Source: Verrucomicrobiia bacterium DG1235 (GTDB lineage: Bacteria > Verrucomicrobiota > Verrucomicrobiia > Opitutales > Opitutaceae). From it: a stretch of DNA of 64,000 nucleotides. The stretch covers positions 940,784 through 1,004,783 of the forward strand of contig DS990592.1 in the NCBI GenBank assembly GCA_000155695.1, in the 5' to 3' direction. Of this stretch, positions 1 through 9,367 are shown in pieces (positions within the stretch are counted from its first letter, which is position 1; each line of letters opens with the position of its first letter). The position numbers were made by a program, and so were the translations under genes. Below the pieces are notes generated by a model. That model searched no databases. It saw nothing but the letters and a program-made list of their open reading frames with translations, and was not told where the DNA came from.

Positions 1-1
1 G

Positions 2-1219
2 ATCGCCCTCTTCGTCACACTAAGGGACGTATCAGAAAAACGACTGCTTGAAGAACAGCTTCGACACACTCAACGAATGGAGGCAGTCGGCCGACTCGCC
101 GGAGGCATCGCCCATGACTTCAATAACTTGTTGGCAGGCCAACGAGGATTTAGCGAGCTGCTCTGCAACTCTCGCGCCCTCAGCAAGAAAGATCACGTCT
201 ACGCCAACGAGATTCTGAAAATAACCGATCGCGCAAGCAAACTCACCAGCCGTCTCCTATCCTTCAGCCGTGGAAAAAGCGACAAGCCAGTTGTCGCCAA
301 CTTAAACGACACCATAGCGAACATGATGCCGATGTTGACGCGCATCCTCAAAAAAGACGTTCGATTCACTTCCCAGCTAGACCCCAATCTTGGTAATGTA
401 AAAGTCGATACGAACCAAATTGACCAGGTCATCATGAATCTCGTCGTTAACGGACAAGAGGCAATCAGCGCCAGCGATGGCGTCGTCACTCTTAAGACGA
501 CCATGGTCGAGCTCAGCGGCTCAGAGCTTTTCATCACCGGAAAACCCAAGGCGGGACGATATGTGAAAGTAGCCGTTCGCGACAACGGGCAAGGAATCCC
601 ACGCGAAGTTCTCGAAAAAATATTCGAGCCATTCTTCACTACCAAAAAGGGGGCTGGCACAGGTCTCGGACTATCCATCGTCTACGGAATCATTCAGAGT
701 AACGGAGGTCATATCATGGTAGATAGCTCCATCGGGAACGGCACGGAATTCGCTTTCTACTTCCCAGAAGTTATGGAACGCGTCGAAAAGGTGGAAACTC
801 CCGACCTTCGAGAACGCATGCCCTCCGCATCTTCATCGGGTTCCGGCGTTACGCCAACTATACTTGTCGCCGAAGACCAAGAGCAAGTACGAGAGATCCT
901 CGAGCTGGGACTCGGCCAAAGTGGATACAATCTCGTCATAGCGAAAGACGGACTCGAAGCCATCGAAAAAGGCAGAACCTACGAAGGAGATATCGACCTG
1001 CTTCTCACGGATTCCATTATGCCACGAGCATCCGGAGTGAAGGTCATAAAGGAAATGCAGTCGCTGTATCCAAATATCAAGGTCATCTTGGTATCTGGAC
1101 TTCCCCAGCAAGAAAGCGCGGAATGCAAATCCCTCAAAATCGACGCCTACGTCGATAAGCCGTTTTCAATTCGAAAACTCCTCGAGCTAATACACAGCCT
1201 CGTCGGCGTCGACAACTAG
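2..1219 (+). CDS. Hybrid sensor histidine kinase with C-terminal receiver domain (5' end outside window)
   Basis: The frame is open to the left edge. An internal ATG lies at 77, but the codons before it encode a typical PAS-end/linker ([19 protein letters not shown]), so the true start lies upstream of the window. The phospho-acceptor motif [11 protein letters not shown] is followed by an ATPase domain with an N box ([11 protein letters not shown]), a G1 box (VRDNGQGIP), FEPFFTTK and [12 protein letters not shown] receiver domain follows (LVAEDQEQV, phospho-Asp in LLLTDSIMP, Lys in YVDKPF). This is the HisKA-type hybrid kinase layout without an HPt domain, so a separate phosphotransfer partner would be expected. 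The signal is unknown because the sensor part is cut off. The stop is 11 bp from the convergent transporter gene. Confidence 0.93.
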   Translation: MALFVTLRDVSEKRLLEEQLRHTQRMEAVGRLAGGIAHDFNNLLAGQRGFSELLCNSRALSKKDHVYANEILKITDRASKLTSRLLSFSRGKSDKPVVANLNDTIANMMPMLTRILKKDVRFTSQLDPNLGNVKVDTNQIDQVIMNLVVNGQEAISASDGVVTLKTTMVELSGSELFITGKPKAGRYVKVAVRDNGQGIPREVLEKIFEPFFTTKKGAGTGLGLSIVYGIIQSNGGHIMVDSSIGNGTEFAFYFPEVMERVEKVETPDLRERMPSASSSGSGVTPTILVAEDQEQVREILELGLGQSGYNLVIAKDGLEAIEKGRTYEGDIDLLLTDSIMPRASGVKVIKEMQSLYPNIKVILVSGLPQQESAECKSLKIDAYVDKPFSIRKLLELIHSLVGVDN

Positions 1220-1230
1220 CTACGTCCACC

Positions 1231-2178
1231 TCAGGACCCAATCAACTCGAGGCCAAATCGAATCCAAAGTGGCATCGTGATCAGGCCGAACACTGTAGAA
1301 GCGAAAGCCACCCGTACCGCCACGATCGATTGTCCGCCATAATGCTTCGCCAGTACGATCGGCATAATACCAGCCGGCATCGCCGCCTGGATGACAAGCA
1401 CCCGCTTTAGCTCCATCGAGAGCGGCAGGCAACAGGCAAGCCCCAGCCCCAGCAGAGGCAGCAAGCCAAGCCTCAGCGCCACTCCGAGTGAACAATCGCG
1501 GAAATCCCAAATCCGTTCGCCCGCCTGGAGATTGTCGTAAAAGCTCGCTCCGATCGCCAGCAGACCCAACGGAACCGCGCATCCAGCAAGCAAATACAAA
1601 GTGCTCGTGGCGAGACTTGGCAAAGACGAAGCGACGCCCAGCAGGTTCAAGCTCAGTCCGATTATCAGAGCAATTACCATGGGATTGAACACCTTCTTCA
1701 AGCCATCCAGCATCGAGCTCCCCGCCAAAAAAGAGACCCCCACTGTCCAAATCGCAACCTCGATACCGACATTGTGCACAAACAGAACCGCTAGCTCGTT
1801 TGGACCAAACATGTTCTCCATCAGAGGAATAGGCAAATAGCCATAATTGTAGATCCCGGCGGAAAACGCGAAGGTCCTCAGTCCGCCGCCTGGCTTCATC
1901 CCAAACGCTCCCCCTACGAGTCGAGCGACTACGAATCCAACCGTCACCGTCCCAAAGCCTGCCACAGGAGCCCATAAAGAATCTGGACTCTCCCGAAACG
2001 AATCGGCCTGTATCATGGATTTAATGACAAGACAGGGGTAGAAGACCTTCACCACCAGCACCACCATGCCCCTCTCCACCGCCGGCTCCATCCACTTGCG
2101 CCAGCGCAGGACCATGCCAATCATCAGCATGACAAATACAGGGAGAATTAACTGCAGAATCTGGAAATACTCGGACAT
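1231..2178 (-). CDS. AEC family transporter (auxin efflux carrier-like permease)
   Basis: This 315-residue protein has about ten hydrophobic segments, starting with a membrane helix right after the ATG (ILQLILPVFVMLMIGMVLR). It shows the two-fold repeated five-helix pattern of the AEC/BASS fold. The motif region LPIPLMENMFGPNELAVLFV in the first half and AMPAGIMPIVLAKHYGGQS in the second half match bacterial AEC permeases, which move small carboxylates such as malate or malonate. The substrate cannot be told from sequence. It is convergent with the upstream kinase gene and divergent from the hypothetical gene at 2295; no operon partner is visible. Confidence 0.88.
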   Translation of the reverse strand: MSEYFQILQLILPVFVMLMIGMVLRWRKWMEPAVERGMVVLVVKVFYPCLVIKSMIQADSFRESPDSLWAPVAGFGTVTVGFVVARLVGGAFGMKPGGGLRTFAFSAGIYNYGYLPIPLMENMFGPNELAVLFVHNVGIEVAIWTVGVSFLAGSSMLDGLKKVFNPMVIALIIGLSLNLLGVASSLPSLATSTLYLLAGCAVPLGLLAIGASFYDNLQAGERIWDFRDCSLGVALRLGLLPLLGLGLACCLPLSMELKRVLVIQAAMPAGIMPIVLAKHYGGQSIVAVRVAFASTVFGLITMPLWIRFGLELIGS

Positions 2179-2294
2179 TTTGAGATCCGATGAATTGACC
2201 TAGCGCCCCCGAACCGTCAAGACACCCGTCGCATGACTGACTCATCCACAAGATTGACAAGCCCAATTTCCCAGCGAAAAATCTCTACCACTTA

Positions 2295-3422
2295 ATGGCT
2301 TGGCGAATAGATAAGTACGTAGTTCGAGGTCTCATCCAAAACATAGTTCCGGGGCGCGTCGTCGGAACCGTTTGGCTAAAAGGCCTCAATCAACCCATAG
2401 AGCTCAACCTTAAGGGCAACTGCCACAGAGACTTAGCAGGAGCGCGGCTCGAGTTCAGAAACAAGAACGCCATCGAGGGAGACTACTCCGGCTTCGACGT
2501 CTACCAAGACGGCTCAGTCGGAGACATGACCGCTTCCAAAAAGGTAAAAACGCTTCTCGACGAGAATGAAATCGACGCGGAGAGCGAAGAGCCACCACCC
2601 TTTACGTGGGCGAATTGCCTCTACCTCGAGTGGTTCAGCGAATCGAACGGCAGAGTGCTCATCGAGTCGGTCGATTTCTCCTGGAAAGTCAGCCTGCCCA
2701 AATGGACGCTCTCTGAAGACGGCGAAAAAGAGCAGCTAGAAGCCAACAAGCAGGCGATGTTCAATTTCATGGACGAGCTCTCTCGAGCTCTCGACCCAGC
2801 CGAGCAAAGAGATGAGCCCGTCGATGAAGACATGGATGAATTCCAGTGGGAAGCCTACCTTCAGAAAACCGACGCCCGCAGCGACATGCTCCTAGAGCTC
2901 TTCGAGAAGTACGAAAACGACCCGAAATGCGAAGAGATAATCGCCCAAGCCATGGGATGGGAAATCGATTCCATGGAGATCACGGAAGAATTTTTCGAGG
3001 AATGGGCTGTTGATCAAGAGGAAGAAGCGAAAGATCCAGATACTGAATACATTCCAAATCACCCTCTCATCAGCCAGATGATGGACATCACCTCTAGACT
3101 CTACTTCGAAACCGAGTCCCGAAAGTTGCTGTCCGAAGATACCGCAAATCCGTGGAACCAACTCATCTGGCACGGACAAATGACCGTAAGCAAGCTGATC
3201 GCCGCCCTCGAGGAAGTCGCGGAAGGCGTGCAGACAGAGCCAGGATTCATCGTGGCCACCCTGAAGCGAGCCCTCCACCTCCTACACCTAACAATCGCCA
3301 CCATGGAAGCCTGCGTCACTTTGGCTCCCAAAGACCATCGATGGACCGCCGACATCCGCAAAGACCTCTTCACCCTCCGAGAGTCGATCATCGACATGAT
3401 GCACAGCTACCGCCAGCAATAA
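2295..3422 (+). CDS. Conserved hypothetical protein, acidic, soluble
   Basis: I do not recognise this 375-residue family. The first ~60 residues look like a small beta-rich domain (RGLIQNIVPGRVVGTVWLKG, then IELNLKGNCHRDLAG). The rest is helical and rich in Glu/Asp, and ends with a helix-rich segment containing several His and Met residues. There is no signal peptide or membrane segment. The start is the ATG directly after a short AT-rich leader. It stands alone, 116 bp from the divergent AEC gene and 103 bp before dapF. Codon usage matches the neighbours, so it is probably a real resident gene. Confidence 0.8.
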   Translation: MAWRIDKYVVRGLIQNIVPGRVVGTVWLKGLNQPIELNLKGNCHRDLAGARLEFRNKNAIEGDYSGFDVYQDGSVGDMTASKKVKTLLDENEIDAESEEPPPFTWANCLYLEWFSESNGRVLIESVDFSWKVSLPKWTLSEDGEKEQLEANKQAMFNFMDELSRALDPAEQRDEPVDEDMDEFQWEAYLQKTDARSDMLLELFEKYENDPKCEEIIAQAMGWEIDSMEITEEFFEEWAVDQEEEAKDPDTEYIPNHPLISQMMDITSRLYFETESRKLLSEDTANPWNQLIWHGQMTVSKLIAALEEVAEGVQTEPGFIVATLKRALHLLHLTIATMEACVTLAPKDHRWTADIRKDLFTLRESIIDMMHSYRQQ

Positions 3423-3525
3423 GCGGAAGTCGCGACGAGCCAGCAAGGAGCCTTCGAGCAGCCGATTCGATAAACCAATCGTTGCATTTAACGCCGCGCA
3501 TGGCATTCCAAGCTTCTGTACGACC

Positions 3526-4338
3526 ATGGAAATCGCTTTCACAAAGATGCACGGAGCCGGAAACGACTTCGTAATGATCGAAAATCTCGACGGAAAAATC
3601 GAGCTCTCCAAGGAGCAGGTCGCTCGCTTGTGCAATCGCCGCTTCGGCATCGGCGCAGACGGGCTCATCCTCCTCAATCCCCCGGCCGATGAATTCGCGC
3701 AAGCGACCATGGTCTACTACAACGCAGACGGCGGACGCGTAGACATGTGCGGAAACGGAGCCCGCTGCTTCACCTCCTTCGCCCTGCAAAACGGCGTCGG
3801 CGACGGCACGCAATTAACCTTCAAGACCGACGCCGGCCCGATGAAAGCCGACGCTCAGGACGGCGAGTTCACCATTCGCATGACGCCCATGCACGATCTG
3901 AGGCTCGACCAAACGCTTAGCACGCCACACGGCAGCTTCGAGTACCACTTTATGAATACAGGCGTGGAGCACGTCATCGTTTTTCGTGACGACGTTGACC
4001 AAGTCGATATCAAGTCCGAAGGCAGCTCCATCCGCTACCACACGGAATTCGAGCCCAAGGGCACGAACGCGAATTTCGCCGAAATCCAGAAGGACGGCGT
4101 CATCAAGGTCCGCACCTACGAACGCGGCGTCGAAGACGAAACCCTCGCCTGCGGTACCGGCGTAACAGCCGTCGCGATCGCCGCCGCCCTAAAAGGCATG
4201 GCGAAGGCTCCCGTATCCTTGCTCGTCGCAGGTGGCGATACCCTGAAGATCGGATTCGATCTCGACGGCGAGAATGTGAGCAACATCACCCTAACCGGAC
4301 CGGCCAAAAACGTCTTCACCGGCTCGGCAGAAGTCTAG
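3526..4338 (+). CDS. dapF: Diaminopimelate epimerase
   Basis: The enzyme converts LL- to meso-diaminopimelate, the penultimate step of lysine synthesis and the source of the peptidoglycan cross-linking residue. The 270-residue length is normal. The start is fixed by the conserved N-terminus MEIAFTKMHGAGNDF. The two catalytic cysteines sit in DMCGNGARCF (first half) and LACGTGVTAVA (second half), both hallmark motifs; FGIGADGLI and YNADGG are also present. The gene is convergent with pyrD, 43 bp away, with no obvious terminator between them. No other lysine genes are adjacent. Confidence 0.97.
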   Translation: MEIAFTKMHGAGNDFVMIENLDGKIELSKEQVARLCNRRFGIGADGLILLNPPADEFAQATMVYYNADGGRVDMCGNGARCFTSFALQNGVGDGTQLTFKTDAGPMKADAQDGEFTIRMTPMHDLRLDQTLSTPHGSFEYHFMNTGVEHVIVFRDDVDQVDIKSEGSSIRYHTEFEPKGTNANFAEIQKDGVIKVRTYERGVEDETLACGTGVTAVAIAAALKGMAKAPVSLLVAGGDTLKIGFDLDGENVSNITLTGPAKNVFTGSAEV

Positions 4339-4381
4339 CTGCCTGAGAAGGCCCTGTCTCCCAACAAGCCCGAAGCGCCTC

Positions 4382-5446
4382 TCAAAGGTCTCCGCTGTCC
4401 GCAGCCAAACGTTTCGCTACGCGCTTGGCGATCAGCGGTCCTTCGAAAATCATGCCGGAATAAACCTGCACGATCGAAGCTCCGGCATCGAGCTTCTCGG
4501 CTGCCGTATCCGGATCGGTGATACCACCGACTCCTACGATAGGGAGCTTCCCTTCGGTCAGTTTGGCAATACGAGCGATCATCTTGGTCGACATTTCGCA
4601 AACTGGCCTGCCGCTTATCCCTCCCGCTTGGTTGATTTCTTCAAAAGGACCCTCGCGAGCCATCGTCGTATTCGTAGCTATGATACCATCTAGCTTGAGG
4701 TCATGCAGGATCTGCACGATATCATCCACCTGCCCATCCGTCAGATCCGGAGCGATTTTCAGCAATATCGGCTTCCTGCTCCCCGCCTTGCTCGCTTCCC
4801 GAGCCGCGTTGGCCGCCACGAGCTCTCCCAGCAGCTCGCGAAGGCGGGATTCCTCCTGCAGCTTCCTGAGGTCCGGCGTGTTCGGGCTGCTCACGTTGAT
4901 CGCCACGTAGTCCGCATGATCCGCCAAAAGCGCGAACGAACCGAGATAGTCCTCAACCGCCTTGTCCAAGGGAGCGACCTTCGATTTGCCGATGTTCACC
5001 CCAAGCGGTATCCGCCGCTCGCCAGGTCCGGGCTGCTTCGCAAGCCGCGCCGCCACAAACTGCGCTCCATGGTTGTTGAAACCCATTCGATTGAGCACCG
5101 CGTCGTGCTGAGGGTAGCGAAAAAGTCGGGGCCGCGGATTTCCGGGCTGAGCCTTGTACGTGACCGTACCTATCTCAACATGCCCAAACCCAAAGGCCTC
5201 AAACGCCTCCCAGCACACCGCGTTCTTGTCGAAGCCCGCCGCAAGCCCGATGCGGTTCGGAAAGCTCACCCCGAAAACCTCCACTGGCTTGGCCGCCGAA
5301 GGCAATTGATTGAAAACCCCGAGAAAGCGGGACAGCCCAGGTATCGCCCGCATCACGCGAAGCGAGTCCACGGTCAATTCGTGAGCCCTTTCGGGATCGA
5401 GCTTGAAAAAGAGAGGTTTAAGGAGGTTCTTGTAAACGGCGCCCAT
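4382..5446 (-). CDS. pyrD: Dihydroorotate dehydrogenase (quinone), class 2
   Basis: This protein oxidises dihydroorotate to orotate in pyrimidine synthesis and passes electrons to membrane quinone. The N-terminal extension (MGAVYKNLLKPLFFKLDPERAHELT) is the membrane-associating helix pair of class 2 enzymes. FMN and substrate motifs are clear: LAAGFDKNA, GTVTYKAQPGNPRPRLFR, NRMGFNN. The catalytic Ser lies in NVSSPNTPDLR, and IVGVGGI and IVQVYSG follow near the C-terminus. The length, 354 residues, is typical. It is divergent from the acidic hypothetical gene at 5688 across a 241-bp AT-rich spacer that must hold both promoters. Confidence 0.97.
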   Translation of the reverse strand: MGAVYKNLLKPLFFKLDPERAHELTVDSLRVMRAIPGLSRFLGVFNQLPSAAKPVEVFGVSFPNRIGLAAGFDKNAVCWEAFEAFGFGHVEIGTVTYKAQPGNPRPRLFRYPQHDAVLNRMGFNNHGAQFVAARLAKQPGPGERRIPLGVNIGKSKVAPLDKAVEDYLGSFALLADHADYVAINVSSPNTPDLRKLQEESRLRELLGELVAANAAREASKAGSRKPILLKIAPDLTDGQVDDIVQILHDLKLDGIIATNTTMAREGPFEEINQAGGISGRPVCEMSTKMIARIAKLTEGKLPIVGVGGITDPDTAAEKLDAGASIVQVYSGMIFEGPLIAKRVAKRLAADSGDL

Positions 5447-5687
5447 GCTGGCGCTAAAAGAAGGCTATAAACCCCGTATTGGAAATCAAAAACACCGTGA
5501 TTCTTCCCCTTCTCAAGCTCATCCATCGAGACAAGCTAGACATGCTTTCAGTTTCCACTTGCAATGCACCTAACTTACCCCCTTCAAAATTTGCCTTAAA
5601 GCCCCAACAACATTTCGTCGTTTTTAGCCTTTCATTGATTGACTTAGCAGCCTCGGGAGCTTTTTGGATAACCTTATTTTGTAAAAC

Positions 5688-6455
5688 ATGCCAAGAGCAG
5701 CAAAACAACTAGAGTGGTGTACAGTTCGTCTCGGTGAGGACTCGAACTGGTGGGTAATGGAAGTAAGCGACGACGTTCACTGGGACGTCGACGGCCTTAG
5801 CATCGTAGACCCGCGCCAGATTTCTCACATACTCGACCTCCTCGAGCCCCTCCAGGAGTACAAGCTCGACCAGGACCTATTCGACACGGCTTTCATTCCC
5901 TTCCGTATCCAAAAGAACCTTGGAGACGGCCTCATTCGCCTCACGCGCTCGCAGGAGAGCTTCGCTGACGCGGAAGAGCCGCTATTCGGCTTGCCGAACA
6001 TCGTCGATGACGAAAACAGCCCCTACGCTGACTTCATCAACCATATCACGAAGGTTCGCGTGAATATGCTCAACGATCTCATCGACTTCGAGCAGAAGCT
6101 CACCATCGACGAAGTCGAAGACGACATCCGCGAGGAGGAGAACAACAACTTCATCGAAGGTAGAGCAGTTCACCTCTTCCATGAAGTGACCAACATCCTC
6201 GACTACGTGCCCGCCGGCTGGGAGCTCGACGACGACGACTCGGTCAGCGTATCCGAAGGAGAAGACATCGAAGACTTCCCGGAAATCGAAGAGGAAGACA
6301 CCACTCAAATCGCCAAGGATCCCAGCCTCAAGTGGGATGAAGACGAAGAAGAGGAAGAAAAAGACGAGGACACCTACGACGGTCCACCTCCAGACTCCGG
6401 TGACGACGACGACCTCGGTTCCGACGACGAGGAAGAAGAGGACGAAGAAAAGTAA
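5688..6455 (+). CDS. Conserved hypothetical protein with long acidic C-terminal tail
   Basis: This is a 255-residue soluble protein of unknown function. Residues 1 to about 175 form a folded-looking domain beginning MPRAAKQLEWCTVRLGED. The last ~80 residues are almost continuous Asp/Glu with a few Pro/Ser and no hydrophobic core, so they are probably disordered. Such tails are seen on proteins that bind basic partners or nucleic-acid-binding proteins, but no role can be assigned here. A strong hairpin terminator follows 15 bp after the stop, so it is likely a single-gene transcript. The start ATG is the first in frame after the divergent promoter region shared with pyrD. Confidence 0.82.
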   Translation: MPRAAKQLEWCTVRLGEDSNWWVMEVSDDVHWDVDGLSIVDPRQISHILDLLEPLQEYKLDQDLFDTAFIPFRIQKNLGDGLIRLTRSQESFADAEEPLFGLPNIVDDENSPYADFINHITKVRVNMLNDLIDFEQKLTIDEVEDDIREEENNNFIEGRAVHLFHEVTNILDYVPAGWELDDDDSVSVSEGEDIEDFPEIEEEDTTQIAKDPSLKWDEDEEEEEKDEDTYDGPPPDSGDDDDLGSDDEEEEDEEK

Positions 6456-6470
6456 CCAATTTCCAATCAC

Positions 6471-6500
6471 AAAGCCCGCTCATCCCAGAGCGGGCTTTTT
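6471..6500 (+). terminator. Rho-independent terminator after the acidic protein gene
   Basis: The 10-bp perfect stem AAAGCCCGCT / AGCGGGCTTT surrounds an 8-base loop, and T residues run on directly from the 3' arm. Confidence 0.9.
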
Positions 6501-6646
6501 CGTATCCAAAAAACAGATAACAGCGCGAGAGCGCTTTTTCAACCGATTCGACCGCCCGCCAACACAGACTCGAAAGCGCCGAGTGCGGCAACATTCGAGG
6601 AACAACCTGAAAAGCCGCCATCGGCCATCAAACGACCGCTCGCGTC

Positions 6647-7672
6647 TTAAGCTCTCAACTTCTTCGCTACTTCCTTCGCGAAATAAGTCAGGATCACGTC
6701 CGCGCCCGCGCGCTTGATCGCCAGCAGCGACTCGTCGCGAGTCTTTTCGTAATCCAGCCAACCAAGCTTCGCCGCCGCGTGGATCTGAGCGTACTCGCCC
6801 GAAACCTGATACGCCGCCAAGGTCACTTGCGAAGCGTCCCGCAGCTCCCGAATGATGTCCAGATACGCACCCGCCGGCTTCACCATCACGAAATCCGCCC
6901 CCTCGTCCTCGTCCATCAGCGCGTCCATAATCGCCTCCCGACGATTCGCCGGATTCATCTGGTACGTCTCCTTGCCCAGCAAAGTCGTGCCAGCCGCGCT
7001 CGCGCTGCCCACCGCCTCCCGATACGGCCCGTAATACGCCGAGGCGAATTTCGCCGAATACGCCATGATCGCCGTATCGATGTAACCCGCCTCGTCCAGA
7101 GCCTCACGAATCGCTCCCACACGCCCATCCATCATGTCCGACGGAGCCACGATATCCACGCCCGCCTTCGCCTGCAGCACCGCCATCTCGCAAAGCCGCG
7201 CCACCGTTTCGTCATTCATCACGTAGCTGCCCTCCGCGTTGAGAACGCCATCGTGCCCATGGCTCGTATACGGATCCAGCGCCACATCCGTGATCACCGA
7301 AATCTCAGGCACCGCCTCCTTGATCGCCTTCACCGCCCGCAAGGTCAAAGTCTCCGGATTCCCGGCCTCCGATCCCTCCGCATCCTTCAGGCTCGCATCC
7401 ATATTCGGAAAAATCGCCACCGCCAAAACGCCGAGACCCGCCAGCTCCCGACACTCCGCCACCAAGTCCTCGATATTCAGCCGAAACAAGCCCGGCATCG
7501 AGCCCACCGGCTCCTTCTCCCCAGACTCCTTCACGATCAAAGGAGCGATCAAATCCTCCACTCGCACGTAAGTCTCCTGCATCATCCCTCTCAGCGACGC
7601 CGTCCGACGCATGCGCCGCGGCCTACGCGGCAGATCCAGCTTGAAATCCTCTCTCTTATCGGAACTCTTCAT
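6647..7672 (-). CDS. hemB: Porphobilinogen synthase (delta-aminolevulinic acid dehydratase)
   Basis: The enzyme condenses two 5-aminolevulinate molecules to porphobilinogen in tetrapyrrole synthesis. Both active-site lysines are present, in MAYSAKFASAYYGPYR (Schiff-base Lys) and FVMVKPAGAYLD. The metal loop reads DVALDPYTSHGHDG, the aspartate-rich form, where zinc enzymes have three cysteines; this points to a Mg-dependent rather than zinc-dependent enzyme. The N-terminus RRPRRMRRTASLRGMMQET is typical, and 341 residues is normal. The gene is divergent from cysS with only 91 bp between starts. Confidence 0.97.
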   Translation of the reverse strand: MKSSDKREDFKLDLPRRPRRMRRTASLRGMMQETYVRVEDLIAPLIVKESGEKEPVGSMPGLFRLNIEDLVAECRELAGLGVLAVAIFPNMDASLKDAEGSEAGNPETLTLRAVKAIKEAVPEISVITDVALDPYTSHGHDGVLNAEGSYVMNDETVARLCEMAVLQAKAGVDIVAPSDMMDGRVGAIREALDEAGYIDTAIMAYSAKFASAYYGPYREAVGSASAAGTTLLGKETYQMNPANRREAIMDALMDEDEGADFVMVKPAGAYLDIIRELRDASQVTLAAYQVSGEYAQIHAAAKLGWLDYEKTRDESLLAIKRAGADVILTYFAKEVAKKLRA

Positions 7673-7743
7673 GGCTTTTCCAGCGAAGCTGTAGATTCGC
7701 CCGCAACACGCAATCGAAACCTAACAAGCTTCCGTTCCCCTTT

Positions 7744-7764
7744 CATCCTTCATCCTTCATCCTT
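7744..7764 (+). repeat. Three tandem CATCCTT heptamers abutting the cysS start
   Basis: Copies lie at 7744-7750, 7751-7757 and 7758-7764. The last T of the third copy is the first base of the TTG start codon of cysS. No purine-rich ribosome-binding site is visible in the run; it is instead pyrimidine-rich. Confidence 0.85.
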
Positions 7765-9191
7765 TGAAACAAGTCACATTCCACAACACCCTTTCCCGCA
7801 AGGCGGAACCCATCGTTCCCACCAAAGGCAATGTCGTCGGCATGTACTGCTGCGGACCCACCGTCTACGCCCAAGCCCACATCGGAAACTTCCGCACCTT
7901 CCTCGCCCAAGACGTCATGCGCCGCGTCCTCCAAACCGCCGGCTACAAGGTCATCCACGTGCGCAACATCACCGACGTAGACGACAAGACCATCGCCCGC
8001 TCCATCGAAGAAGGCCGCCAGCTCACCGAATTCACCGAACACTGGACCCAGATCTTCCACGCGGACTGCGAACGCTTCAACATGCTCGCCCCCCAGATCG
8101 AGCCCAAAGCCACCGAACACATCGCCGAACAGATCGCCATGATCGAGCAGCTCATCCAGCGCGGCCACGCCTACGCCTCCGACGACGGCTCAGTCTACTT
8201 CCGCGTGTCCTCATTTGACGAATACGGAAAACTCTCCCGACTCAAAGAACGCCAACTCCTCACCGACGCGCCCGCAAACGACACCCCAGTCGACTCCGAC
8301 GAATACACCCGCGACTCCGCCGCCGACTTCGTCATGTGGAAAAGCCGCAAGCCCACCGACGGCGACGTCTACTGGGACAGTCCCTGGGGCCAAGGCCGCC
8401 CCGGCTGGCACCTCGAATGTTCCGCCATGGCCATGAAATACCTCGGCAACAACCTCGACATCCACTCCGGCGGCGTCGACCTCACCTTCCCCCACCACGA
8501 AAACGAGATCGCCCAGTCCGAGTGCTCCTGCGGCCACGAAAAGAAATTCTTCAAATACTGGATACACGCCGCCCATCTCCTCGTAGACGGCCAAAAGATG
8601 TCCAAGTCCCTCGACAACTTCTACACCGTCGACGACATCGCAGCCAAAGGCTACCCGCCCGTCGTCCTCCGCTACGCCCTCACCTCCGGCGCCTACCGCC
8701 AGACCATCAACTTCACCCTCGACACCCTCGGAGCCGCCCAAAGCGCCCTCGTCCGCCTCAAGAAATTCTCCGACGAGCTCCTCGCCGAAGCCGGACTCAA
8801 ACGTGCCTCGGTCCTCAAAGAAATCGCCAAAGGCAAGCACCTCCACGACGACTGGGACCCCTTCGCCGACGCCTGGAAAAAGCTCACCCACGATATGAAC
8901 ATCGCCGGAGCCCTCGGCGCCATCTTCACCGCCATCAAGGCCAAGCCCGGCCCCGAGGCCCTCATCCCCTTCCACAAGCTCATCTTCGCCCTCGGCTACG
9001 ACCTCGACCAAGTCGTCATCGAAAAGCCCAAAGTCGACGTCCCCGAGGACATAAAAATCCTCGCCCAAAAACGCTGGGACGCCAAGCAAGCCAAAGACTG
9101 GGCAACCGCCGACGCCCTCCGCGACGAACTCGCAGCCGCCGGCTGGAAAGCCCTCGACCGCAAAGACGGCTTCGACCTCGAGCAGCTCTAA
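7764..9191 (+). CDS. cysS: Cysteinyl-tRNA synthetase
   Basis: This protein charges tRNA-Cys. The start must be the TTG at 7764: the conserved N-terminus (VTFHNTLSRKAEPIVP) begins there, and the next ATG lies inside the MYCCGPTVY motif. The zinc ligands are the Cys of CCGPTV, HLECSAMAMKYLG and the HH of TFPHHENEIAQSE. The class I signatures are AHIGNF (HIGH) and KMSKS within DGQKMSKSLDNFYT. The length is 475 residues, normal for the family, and it ends with the usual anticodon-binding helical domain. The TTG start directly follows a heptamer repeat. It is the last clearly chromosomal gene before the cassette array. Confidence 0.97.
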   Translation: MKQVTFHNTLSRKAEPIVPTKGNVVGMYCCGPTVYAQAHIGNFRTFLAQDVMRRVLQTAGYKVIHVRNITDVDDKTIARSIEEGRQLTEFTEHWTQIFHADCERFNMLAPQIEPKATEHIAEQIAMIEQLIQRGHAYASDDGSVYFRVSSFDEYGKLSRLKERQLLTDAPANDTPVDSDEYTRDSAADFVMWKSRKPTDGDVYWDSPWGQGRPGWHLECSAMAMKYLGNNLDIHSGGVDLTFPHHENEIAQSECSCGHEKKFFKYWIHAAHLLVDGQKMSKSLDNFYTVDDIAAKGYPPVVLRYALTSGAYRQTINFTLDTLGAAQSALVRLKKFSDELLAEAGLKRASVLKEIAKGKHLHDDWDPFADAWKKLTHDMNIAGALGAIFTAIKAKPGPEALIPFHKLIFALGYDLDQVVIEKPKVDVPEDIKILAQKRWDAKQAKDWATADALRDELAAAGWKALDRKDGFDLEQL

Positions 9192-9367
9192 AAGAAGCGA
9201 CCTAGTTCGCGAACTCCCCAAAACCCGATCCCCGTGCGGAACGGTTTTTCCAAGCTATCAAGCACCCTGAACATCGCCAAGGTCCCAACCCTCAGCCATT
9301 GGTTAAGGAAACTTGCGGGAAAAAGAGACTCAACGCCCTCGCGAACCTCACCAACAGCCAATTGGAG

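Noticed and set aside
1220-1975. A 251-codon frame overlapping the AEC transporter on the same strand
   Set aside because: It is a different frame of the same strand with Trp/Arg/Gly-rich composition. The transporter frame has clear membrane helices.
6779-8218. A 479-codon open frame on the plus strand across hemB and the cysS start
   Set aside because: It is antisense to hemB and then out of frame with cysS, very rich in Arg/His/Pro, with no domain. This is a shadow of GC-rich third positions.
8211-9221. A 336-codon minus-strand frame inside cysS
   Set aside because: Its composition is Gly/Val/Glu/Asp repeats, typical of the antisense of a GC-rich gene, and cysS is unambiguous.
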